From positions 1-13,162 of the forward strand of contig CAJUSN010000063.1 in assembly GCA_910589095.1 (NCBI GenBank): a DNA stretch of 13,162 nucleotides, given 5' to 3'. The DNA comes from an uncultured Muribaculaceae bacterium. Lineage in GTDB: Bacteria > Bacteroidota > Bacteroidia > Bacteroidales > Muribaculaceae. The position numbers and the translations under genes were made by a program. Under the pieces are notes generated by a model, which was not told the origin of the DNA, searched no databases, and was given only the letters and a program-made list of their open reading frames with translations. Shown one piece after another: positions 1-6,434 of the stretch (within the stretch, counting starts at the first letter, position 1; every line of letters starts with the position of its first letter).

Positions 1-471
1 GTGCGGGGCCACGGCGTAGGCTCTGCCGACTCCGTCGGTGGCTATACGCAGCTCATCGGAGAGGGTGGTGACTTTGAGAGGGGCGGGAGAGAAGGTCTCG
101 TCAGTGAAATTTCCTATCATGGCCGGGTCGTGGAGGGGAGAGCGGGCGAGCCGTGTGGAGGTGTCATAGACTTTGGCTGCGGGTATTCCGTTGGCCATGG
201 GTGCGGCTCCTGTGTGAATTATGGCAGATGCGGCGGCGCCATCGATAGAAGAGCCGTAGTCAACACGGTCGATGTTGACACCCGATGAGCGTATGAGCTT
301 GAATCCCCCCGGGGTGAACATGTCGGAGAGTTGGTGGAGGTAATCGTTGGATAGGCCTTCGACGGTTACGATGACCACGAGGTCGGGTTGGGAGTTGGTT
401 TGGGCCGATGCGGAAGCGGACAGACCTGAGGCAAGTAGACAGGACAGGAGGGCTATGAAGAGCTTAGGCAT
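1..471 (-). CDS. Alkaline-phosphatase-superfamily periplasmic protein (5' part only)
   Basis: Partial gene: 157 N-terminal residues are visible and the rest lies beyond the left edge. Residues 1-23 form a signal peptide ending ASA|Q, so the product is exported. After it comes a strand plus turn (LVVIVTVEGLSNDYL, 31-45), then GGFKLI (55-60) and HTGAAPMANGI (86-96). This order matches the start of PafA-like alkaline phosphatase / type I phosphodiesterase proteins of Bacteroidetes. Two catalytic positions look altered. The first metal ligand, normally Asp in a V-D-Q/G context, is Glu38. The nucleophile region reads DGAA (78-81) with no obvious Thr or Ser at the expected place. The ATG at 471 overlaps the lnb stop codon by 8 bases, which suggests translational coupling. 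The substrate cannot be told. The family call is fairly safe; activity is doubtful. Confidence 0.7.
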   Translation of the reverse strand, partial: MPKLFIALLSCLLASGLSASASAQTNSQPDLVVIVTVEGLSNDYLHQLSDMFTPGGFKLIRSSGVNIDRVDYGSSIDGAAASAIIHTGAAPMANGIPAAKVYDTSTRLARSPLHDPAMIGNFTDETFSPAPLKVTTLSDELRIATDGVGRAYAVAPH

Positions 472-1696
472 TTTTGGAGCGTTGAATATATGACAGTGAG
501 AGAAGCAGATCGGCTGCAATGAGGGGGATGAAAGCGGAGTTGCAGCTTTGCCAGCCGAAAGCAATTACGAGCAGATAGAGGATGATGGCGGAGATGTTGG
601 CCATCATGTAGACGCGCAGTATTTTGCGAGCGCGGGAAATGTAGATTGTGGCGGGCACTATGGCGCAGATGGGATTGATCCAAAGTATGATCCAGTTGGG
701 TGATGTGGCTTCATGGGAGGAGATGCACACAAGGAATGCAACAACGCATCCGGCCAAGGCCAATAAGCTGAACCAAAGGGCGGTGAGTCCGCGTGCTATT
801 CTGTGCTTGCGGGATGCGCGCCAAAGTATGAGTGCAGTGATGGCGGCTGCCAGCCAGCAAATAGAGAGAGGTGTGAGGTACCAAGGGGTGGGTGGTTCGG
901 CTGTGCCTTGGGGAAGACCGTCAAGCAGGACTCGCGTTTGCTTGACGAGCGGAGTCGACGGGCCAATAGTGGCATTGGAGGCCATAGCGCTGAGGGTGAC
1001 GGGGGCGAAACATGCCATTCGGGTCGAAATGGGTTGGTCAATTCCGGAACCGAGGGCGAGGTCTATGCCGAATTGATACCATGGATAACTTTTGTGAAAG
1101 CGTTTCATTTCGGAACGAAACGTTGCGCTTTCGGCAATGGAGTCGGTGTGGAAACGGATGCTGTCACCTACGGCTTGCTCAATGTAAGAGATAGGGCGGG
1201 TGGCACAGTTGTCGAGCACATAGTTGTAGCGATAGGTGCGGTTTTCGGGGCGCACGGCTTCTGTTACGAGACGTGCTAACTCATTTGCCTGCTGATGGGT
1301 GAGATTCAGAACCTGCTCGGTCACTCGCCGCCCCTCATGGCGATATTCGAGTAGGAAATAGCTGAATGGGATGAGCCCGACGCAATAGTCAGTTTCGCCT
1401 TTCACGAAGCGATACACGAAGTTGGGGGTGTTGAAGTCGAAGAGGCCCCAATTGGCCACTACGTCGGAGGATGCGGACTGGAATCGCAGGCCTGAATGTC
1501 CTTCGAGCTGATAGATTTCGCTCCCCGGAGCAGCTGTAAGGAGGCTAACGGTGAGAGTGGTGTCAATGCTGGAGGAGTCGGGATTGACTTGAGCGTCTGC
1601 GGGGGCGTAAATTTGAGCCTTGGCCACCAAAGAGGCGGCCAAGGCTATGATGAGAAATAGAAGTCGTGAAAAAACGTTGGAGATGTAGCGGTGCAT
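464..1696 (-). CDS. lnb: Lnb-type lipoprotein N-acyltransferase (DUF4105 / Lnb N-terminal periplasmic domain)
   Basis: 410 residues, complete. Residues 1-27 are a signal peptide (AKA|Q). A periplasmic domain follows with EGHSGLRF (His67), NWGLFDFNTPNFVYRF (82-97) and YNYVLDNCATRP (Cys164), the conserved His and Cys expected in the DUF4105/Lnb papain-like fold. PWYQFGIDLALGSGID (205-220) is another typical block. The C-terminal part has about five membrane helices (roughly 273-293, 303-325, 335-353, 363-381, 387-404). From family knowledge, Bacteroides Lnb adds the third acyl chain to the N-terminal Cys of lipoproteins, replacing the missing Lnt; the assignment here is by motif only. I chose the ATG at 1696 because it directly precedes the signal peptide; an upstream in-frame ATG at 1753 would run into galE. 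It starts 14 bases after galE and its stop overlaps the next gene, so it is mid-operon. Confidence 0.78.
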   Translation of the reverse strand: MHRYISNVFSRLLFLIIALAASLVAKAQIYAPADAQVNPDSSSIDTTLTVSLLTAAPGSEIYQLEGHSGLRFQSASSDVVANWGLFDFNTPNFVYRFVKGETDYCVGLIPFSYFLLEYRHEGRRVTEQVLNLTHQQANELARLVTEAVRPENRTYRYNYVLDNCATRPISYIEQAVGDSIRFHTDSIAESATFRSEMKRFHKSYPWYQFGIDLALGSGIDQPISTRMACFAPVTLSAMASNATIGPSTPLVKQTRVLLDGLPQGTAEPPTPWYLTPLSICWLAAAITALILWRASRKHRIARGLTALWFSLLALAGCVVAFLVCISSHEATSPNWIILWINPICAIVPATIYISRARKILRVYMMANISAIILYLLVIAFGWQSCNSAFIPLIAADLLLSLSYIQRSKNA

Positions 1697-1710
1697 TGGT
1701 TGATAGCTTG

Positions 1711-2748
1711 TTACATTATGCCGCGTTCGCGGAGCTTGCATTGCCATGCCCAAGCGGAGCGCATGGTGTCCTCCAATGTGGAATCAGCGACCCAGCCAAG
1801 AACGTCGTTGGCATAGGAGGGATCGGCCCATACTTTTTCAATATCTCCTTCGCGACGGCCAACAATTTTGTGGGGGACTTTCACTCCTGTTGCGCTTTCA
1901 AAGGTGTTGATGAGCTCGAGCACTGATGTGCCGCGGCCGGTGCCGAGGTTGAAAATCTCGATTTTGTCCTGCGATTTGTCTTCGAGCATACGCTCAACGG
2001 CGATGACGTGAGCCTTGGCGAGGTCAACCACGTTGATGTAGTCACGGATGCAAGAACCGTCGGGGGTGTTGTAGTCGTCGCCAAACACGCTGAGCTCCTT
2101 GCGGATGCCCATTGCAGTTTGGGTAAGATAGGGGATGAGGTTTTGAGGCACACCGTTGGGGAGTTCGCCAATCTCGGCCGAGGGGTGAGCGCCCACGGGG
2201 TTGAAGTAACGAAGGATAACGCTTTTGAACGGAGCGCCGGAAGCAATCACGTCAGTGATGATTTCTTCAGAGATCTGCTTGGTGTTTCCGTAGGGCGAAG
2301 TGGCCTTCTTGATGGGCGATTGTTCGGTAACGGGGTTGACATCGGGCTCGCCATACACGGTGCATGATGAGCTGAATACGATACCTTTCACACCGTTGGG
2401 TCCCATGAGGTCGAGGAGGTTCATGAGGGTGTTGAGGTTATTGCGATAATAAAGGATGGGTTTCTGAACTGATTCGCCCACAGCTTTAGATGCGGCGAAG
2501 TTGATGATACCGCGAATGTCGGGGTATTTTGCGAACAAATCCTTCAGGGCGTTGATGTCAGTGCAGTCGGCTTCGACAAAGTCGGGGCGGAGGCCGGTGA
2601 TTCGTTCAATGCCGTCAAGGACATCTATGTTGGAGTTGGAGAGGTTGTCGATAATTACCACGGGGTAACCTGCGTTTTGCAGTTCAACAACGGTGTGTGA
2701 GCCAATGTAGCCTGTACCACCGGTTACGAGGATGCGATCTTTTTTCAT
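1711..2748 (-). CDS. galE: UDP-glucose 4-epimerase
   Basis: 345 residues, the usual GalE length. It interconverts UDP-glucose and UDP-galactose (possibly the N-acetyl forms) using bound NAD in the cytoplasm, supplying Leloir metabolism and surface polysaccharide synthesis. It is an extended short-chain dehydrogenase. The NAD-binding GGTGYIGSHT is at 10-19 (Gly10, Gly13, Gly16), the catalytic FSSSCTVYG block at 125-133 (Ser128), and SPYGNTK at 151-157 gives the Tyr153/Lys157 pair. These line up with Ser124/Tyr149/Lys153 of the E. coli enzyme. YFNPVGAH and the later GTGRGTSVLELI stretch are also typical. The start at 2748 places the Rossmann motif at the N-terminus; an upstream in-frame ATG at 2826 would precede the promoter. 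A -7/-33 pair lies just upstream, so galE probably leads the galE-lnb-phosphatase operon. Confidence 0.95.
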   Translation of the reverse strand: MKKDRILVTGGTGYIGSHTVVELQNAGYPVVIIDNLSNSNIDVLDGIERITGLRPDFVEADCTDINALKDLFAKYPDIRGIINFAASKAVGESVQKPILYYRNNLNTLMNLLDLMGPNGVKGIVFSSSCTVYGEPDVNPVTEQSPIKKATSPYGNTKQISEEIITDVIASGAPFKSVILRYFNPVGAHPSAEIGELPNGVPQNLIPYLTQTAMGIRKELSVFGDDYNTPDGSCIRDYINVVDLAKAHVIAVERMLEDKSQDKIEIFNLGTGRGTSVLELINTFESATGVKVPHKIVGRREGDIEKVWADPSYANDVLGWVADSTLEDTMRSAWAWQCKLRERGIM

Positions 2749-2780
2749 GTTGCAAGGTGAGTTCAATTGTTTCTGAGATG

Positions 2781-2813
2781 CAAATTTAGCAAATCCCCGT
2801 AAAATCCGCAACT
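2781..2813 (-). promoter_or_regulatory. Bacteroidetes-type promoter of galE operon
   Basis: On the minus strand TAAATTTG (2788 to 2781) matches the Bacteroidetes -7 consensus TAnnTTTG exactly. A GTTG -33-like element (2812 to 2809) lies 20 bases upstream, within the normal 19-21. The predicted transcript would start near 2775, giving a leader of about 27 bases before the galE ATG at 2748. Confidence 0.6.
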
Positions 2814-2878
2814 TGCAGGGGGTCAAAATGCAACGAAAAAACGTTGAGGCTCACCTATGGATACTTGGCCGAGTCGGT

Positions 2879-4735
2879 TCAGTGCGTGGCGACGAGGTGC
2901 ATGAGGCAGTGCGTGCAGTCAAATTCCAGTTCGAAGCGGTCAGGTCCGCTCTCAAGGTAGAGTTTCGCAGGCCATTGACTGCCGGAGGGAGTGCGGAGAC
3001 ATCGGTCACATTCGCGCCGCAGACAGTAGCGGGTAGTCATTACAGTGAGCTTCCCGGATTTTTCTTTGGCCGCGCAACCATTTCCGGTGGTTTCCAAAGC
3101 CGGCTCTATTTCAGTCACGCCATGCGACTTGTAGAATTCGCGTGCAAGTCTGTTGGCTACGTTGTGGTGGTATGTGAGTTGGCTTTCGGGGAAAAGAGAT
3201 GTGTGATCCTCTTTGGTCCGATAGTGAAGCGGATGAGTGAGGGATATGTTTTCGGTGAGTTTTTCCAAAACCTCTCGCCGGAAGGCAGTCAATTGCGAAA
3301 GGGGGATGAAAAGGTTTTGGGCGAGGTCAGTGATGGAAGAGGGGGTGAAAATGGTGTCGCCCATCTTGGCCAAAGCTTTCCGGTGTGTTTCGGCTTGTGG
3401 TTGTCGGGCCGCTTGGGTTTCCGTTTCGGCAAGGAGTGAAACGGATGGGCCGAACTGAGTAGACGCGTCGATAGCAATACCGGAGGGGGTGGGACGGAGG
3501 GTTATGTCAACGGGTATGGTGCGCGAAGCAGTTGGAGCTGCAAGCGCCTCCTCGCGCAGTTTATTGTGGTTGCGATAAAGCTCAGTGCCAGAGGTAATTT
3601 GTTGCGGAGTGGCGGGGTATAGCGTGGATTCATCGGCGCGGTTCACTCTGAAACCGCAAAAACGGCCGGCGCGGTCAAAGAAACCGAGGCCATCACCATT
3701 TGCGATAGGGGTTGTCAATTTTGCCCGGATTTCGCGCGGGGTGCAGCGTATCACTTTTCCCACCGGCGTTCCTATCCATTTAGGTGTGAGCATTGAAGCC
3801 ATCTTTTCGTTTGGGCGGGGGGAGGAGGTGAAATAAGTGGTGAATCCGCGGTTGAAGCTCTCGCAAAGAGATGGGGTGAAAGATATTGTGCTGATACCCT
3901 GCGAAGAGCGCACATATTCGTCGGGCTTCGCAGCAATTGCTCGGTCGAGAGCTTGCCGATAGGCCGCAACGGTATTTTTTACATAGGCTGCATCCTTGAG
4001 GCGTCCTTCGATTTTGAACGATGAGATGCCAGCTTCCAGCATGTCGGGGATAAGGTGAGATCGGTTGAGATCGCGTAAGGAGAGGAGATGGCGTCCCTGA
4101 ATGAGTTTGTTTCCCCGGGCATCAGTCAGATCAAACTCATGGCGGCATATCTGAGGGCACTCACCGCGGTTGGCGCTGCGGCGTTGTGTTGCAAATCCGG
4201 CTTGACAGTCGCCACTGTAGCTCACGCATAGGGCGCCGTGGCAGAATGCCTCGAGCTGGGTGCCGGGAATGGCGTTATGGATCTCTCGCATCTCCTGCAG
4301 AGTCATTTCACGTGGGAGCACGAGCTGTTCAAACCCTACTGACGCGAGAAAGCGTGCCTTGTCGGGGGTGCGTATGTCGCACTGCGTCGAGGCATGGAGC
4401 GCGATGGGTGGAATATCCATGCGGAGCAGAGCCATGTCCTGCACAATAAGGGCGTCGACTCCAATGCGGTACAATTCGCAGACCAACTTTTGCACTTGAG
4501 CGAGCTCGCTGTCATAGATAATGGTGTTGAGCGTAACGTATACACGGGCTCTGAACTTATGGGCGAACTCTACAATTCGGGCGATATCTTCTACAGAATT
4601 GGCGGCTGCAGAGCGAGCGCCGTGTGACGACGCTCCAATGTAGATGGCATCTGCACCATGTAGCAACGCCTCAATGGCTATTTCAGCATTTCGTGCTGGA
4701 GCGAGTAGCTCTATCGGTCGCGGACTTGTTTTCAT
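2879..4735 (-). CDS. U32-family protein, RlhA/TrhP-like (annotated as peptidase U32; likely RNA hydroxylation)
   Basis: 618 residues, complete. The N-terminal ELLAPARNAEIAIEALLHGADAIYIGA (from residue 9) is the start of the U32 TIM-barrel-like domain. The U32 signature is EAFCHGALCVSYSGDC (162-177), followed by NRGECPQICR (189-198). Cys170, Cys177, Cys193 and Cys197 are the expected iron-sulfur ligands. SFKIEGRLKDAAYV (239-252) is another family block. The tail carries CLRRECDRC (571-579) and CTHC (607-610), a possible second metal site. Known relatives hydroxylate 23S rRNA cytidine (RlhA) or tRNA uridine (TrhP) using prephenate; older annotation calls them peptidases. Length resembles RlhA, but I cannot separate the subtypes. 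The ATG at 4735 is preferred because an upstream in-frame start (4822) lies inside the LRR gene. It begins 46 bases after LRR copy 1. Its first ~30 codons are duplicated at 6298-6388. Confidence 0.85.
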   Translation of the reverse strand: MKTSPRPIELLAPARNAEIAIEALLHGADAIYIGASSHGARSAAANSVEDIARIVEFAHKFRARVYVTLNTIIYDSELAQVQKLVCELYRIGVDALIVQDMALLRMDIPPIALHASTQCDIRTPDKARFLASVGFEQLVLPREMTLQEMREIHNAIPGTQLEAFCHGALCVSYSGDCQAGFATQRRSANRGECPQICRHEFDLTDARGNKLIQGRHLLSLRDLNRSHLIPDMLEAGISSFKIEGRLKDAAYVKNTVAAYRQALDRAIAAKPDEYVRSSQGISTISFTPSLCESFNRGFTTYFTSSPRPNEKMASMLTPKWIGTPVGKVIRCTPREIRAKLTTPIANGDGLGFFDRAGRFCGFRVNRADESTLYPATPQQITSGTELYRNHNKLREEALAAPTASRTIPVDITLRPTPSGIAIDASTQFGPSVSLLAETETQAARQPQAETHRKALAKMGDTIFTPSSITDLAQNLFIPLSQLTAFRREVLEKLTENISLTHPLHYRTKEDHTSLFPESQLTYHHNVANRLAREFYKSHGVTEIEPALETTGNGCAAKEKSGKLTVMTTRYCLRRECDRCLRTPSGSQWPAKLYLESGPDRFELEFDCTHCLMHLVATH

Positions 4736-4739
4736 ACCG

Positions 4740-4747
4740 CAAAAGTA
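4740..4747 (-). promoter_or_regulatory. Putative -7 box of the U32 gene (near-leaderless)
   Basis: TACTTTTG on the minus strand fits TAnnTTTG and ends only 4 bases before the ATG at 4735, so a transcript from it would be nearly leaderless. No convincing -33 TTTG sits 19-21 bases upstream, so this is tentative. In the duplicated fragment the equivalent bases (6400 to 6393) read TACGTTTA and have lost the final G. Confidence 0.35.
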
Positions 4748-4781
4748 CGAATTATCCGCTAAAACGGCTTGTCCGGATTGG

Positions 4782-6200
4782 TCAGATTTTGATTTTTTTG
4801 ACAGAAGAGCCCGCTTTGACAATATATAATCCGGGAGGGAGAGGAATCGAGGCTGTGCCGGAAATGTTCCGCGAGATTATTTGCACTCCAGTGATGGTTG
4901 TGACTGTTATCGTTGTTTCGGCATTGGCGAAAACCGAGATGCCGTAGGGCGTTATGGCAATGTCAGGCGTGGCGTTGTCATCGAGTGTGAGCGAGGTGGC
5001 GGCTGTGCCGTCAAGGAACCGGTCGAAAGATTTCACGCCGAGAATGTTCTCAAAATTAGACCATATCCGAGCTGTGCGGTAGAACTCTTCGCTCCCTTCG
5101 GGAACTACGAGGGTCACGCCTGTGTAATCGGCAAGGAGGCCTTCGGGCCCATAAATTTTTTTATAACCTTCCAAATCGGGCAAGTATTTATCAGAATCGG
5201 CTATGCCGATATCCAAGGGGGTGAGCCAATACCAAGGATTGAACTCTTCGATTATTGGCGGAGTGCTACCCAGGCACACAATGTATTTGGGGCGATATGA
5301 GATACCCTTGTGATTTGAAGCGAATGACTCTATGTCAGGAAAGACTAAGATTTCGGGTCCCCTTAGGATAGCTTCTTCATCAAGAAAAAAGCAACATTTT
5401 GGGAATTGATACACTTCCGGCGCCGGACATGAGGAGGATTCCAAGTTCAATCCGCTATAAGAACGGAAAAATGGGGCGTAACCCCGTTCAGGTTTTGCAA
5501 TATTGTCGCTGAAATTAAGTATTATATCTGAACTGAAGCCTTCACACAAAGATACGATTGAGTCAGGAAGATTCAGTTCTTTAAGCCCCGAGCCATAGGC
5601 AAAGTGGTGCCCGATTGATTTCAGGCTTGCCGGCACGTTCATTGTGGTGAGGTTTTCACATAGATAGAAGCAGTCACCTCCTATCTCTTCAATGGAATTT
5701 GGAAGTGTGAGCGATGTGAGGTCTTTGCATTTGTAAAAAGCACCGTAGTCCAAGCTATACACACTATAGGCAGTATCGCGAAAAACAACGTAGTCGGGAA
5801 CAACAATATCACCACTATAATAAGAATTGTTTACTATAGTTTGTCCGGGGTAACTATAATCAATGTGTCGCTTGGTGCTTATTGCGTTTTCAGGGAATTT
5901 TCTATATGATCCTGGCGAGAGGGATGTGATATCCTCATCTTGAATTTTCGCAGCTTCAGAGGCTTTACCGGCGGAAGCCCCGGGATAAATCTCTTTTAAG
6001 CTTCCATCGGGTAACACATCTATTATTTTAAAAACAGATGAACACAAGGTGTCCCCGTGGGTCACTTGCGCAACGCCTTTGCCATTATGGTATGTTAGCC
6101 AATAATAGATGCCATCGATGCGATACTTAGTCCAAAATTCAACGGCGAATGCCGATAATACGGATGCGATAAATAAAACGATAAGTATGATTCTTTTCAT
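4782..6200 (-). CDS. BspA-type leucine-rich-repeat surface protein, copy 1 (T9SS-like tail)
   Basis: 472 residues, identical to the copy at 6435-7853. Residues 1-19 form a signal peptide. LRR_5/BspA-type repeats follow at about 140-230, for example CKDLTSLTLPNSIEEIG and CENLTTMNVPASLKSIG. CLGSTPPIIEEF (309-320) and TLVVPEGSEEFYRTARIWSNFENI (363-386) are hallmarks of the end of BspA-like repeats. The last ~60 residues (ITPYGISVFANAETTITV...GLYIVKAGSSVKKIKI) resemble a T9SS C-terminal sorting domain, so I infer export and surface attachment. BspA-type proteins often bind host proteins or other bacteria; the ligand here is unknown. An AGGAG site overlaps the stop of the preceding chimeric ORF, 8 bases before this ATG. 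Base composition is AT-richer than the U32 and galE genes. Confidence 0.82.
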   Translation of the reverse strand: MKRIILIVLFIASVLSAFAVEFWTKYRIDGIYYWLTYHNGKGVAQVTHGDTLCSSVFKIIDVLPDGSLKEIYPGASAGKASEAAKIQDEDITSLSPGSYRKFPENAISTKRHIDYSYPGQTIVNNSYYSGDIVVPDYVVFRDTAYSVYSLDYGAFYKCKDLTSLTLPNSIEEIGGDCFYLCENLTTMNVPASLKSIGHHFAYGSGLKELNLPDSIVSLCEGFSSDIILNFSDNIAKPERGYAPFFRSYSGLNLESSSCPAPEVYQFPKCCFFLDEEAILRGPEILVFPDIESFASNHKGISYRPKYIVCLGSTPPIIEEFNPWYWLTPLDIGIADSDKYLPDLEGYKKIYGPEGLLADYTGVTLVVPEGSEEFYRTARIWSNFENILGVKSFDRFLDGTAATSLTLDDNATPDIAITPYGISVFANAETTITVTTITGVQIISRNISGTASIPLPPGLYIVKAGSSVKKIKI

Positions 6201-6208
6201 GTTCTTTT

Positions 6209-6213
6209 CTCCT
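6209..6213 (-). promoter_or_regulatory. Shine-Dalgarno AGGAG for LRR copy 1, overlapping upstream stop codon
   Basis: TAGGAGAAAAGAACATG: the TAG is the stop of the chimeric ORF and supplies the first bases of the SD, with 8 bases between AGGAG and the LRR ATG at 6200. Such a strong SD is uncommon in Bacteroidetes. The overlap suggests termination-reinitiation coupling. Confidence 0.6.
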
Positions 6214-6388
6214 ATCTTCCATTTCGTGAAACAATTACCCTCACAGTGTGCATGGCGATATTTTCTCCATGAAGTATATTTTCTCCATGAAGTATAATGG
6301 TATCGGCTCCATATAGCAATGCTTCAATGGCTATTTCAGCATTTCGTGCGGGAGCGAGTAGCTCAATCGGTCGCGGACTTGTTTTCAT
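6212..6388 (-). pseudogene. Chimeric ORF: U32 N-terminus fused in frame to C25 protease C-terminal tail
   Basis: 58 codons, ATG at 6388. About the first 31 residues (MKTSPRPIELLAPARNAEIA onward) match the start of the intact U32 gene, with His-to-Tyr and Ala-to-Thr changes. The rest (LHGENIAMHTVRVIVSRNGR) is the extreme C-terminus of the C25 protease at 7865-10303. The reading frame is kept across the junction, and an 18-base tandem repeat adds a second LHGENI. It has neither the U32 catalytic region nor a signal peptide, so no enzymatic function is expected. It is the scar of a tandem duplication. Its TAG stop overlaps the SD of LRR copy 1, so translating it might matter only for coupling. 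The -7-like box before its start has decayed. Whether it is expressed is unknown. Confidence 0.8.
6261..6296. repeat. 18-base perfect tandem repeat (2 units) at duplication junction
   Basis: ttttctccatgaagtata occurs twice back to back (6261-6278, 6279-6296). The parental C25 sequence at 7914-7931 has one unit with two differences (ttttctccataaagtaca). The unit is six codons, so the chimeric frame is preserved. Confidence 0.9.
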
Positions 6389-6434
6389 GCCATAAACGTA
6401 CGAATTATCCGCTAAAACAGCTTGTCCGGGTTGG

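Larger units (their letters stand above)
4778..6270 (-). repeat. Left copy of 1,493-base identical direct repeat
   Basis: Identical to 6431-7923 at a constant offset of 1,653 bases; I found no mismatch comparing line by line. It spans the whole LRR gene, its ribosome binding site and the last ~19 codons of the C25-derived tail. Homology continues on the low-coordinate side to about 4645 at roughly 91% identity (U32 5' end). On the other side it continues about 26 bases with a few mismatches and an 18-base insertion. Confidence 0.95.

Noticed and set aside
2831..2846. caacg-aaaaaa-cgttg hairpin between the U32 stop and galE, considered as a terminator
   Set aside because: Only a 5-base stem with the T-run in the loop and no proper U-tract after it; I see no convincing terminator for the U32 transcript.
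4736..4822. 29-codon N-terminal extension of the U32 protein (and the matching one at 6389-6475)
   Set aside because: It overlaps the end of the LRR gene, and U32 proteins normally start near the ELLAPA motif.
4881..5300. 139-codon plus-strand frame, repeated identically at 6534-6953
   Set aside because: Its duplication only reflects the repeated LRR gene; the minus-strand protein has signal peptide, repeats and tail, while this frame shows no domain.
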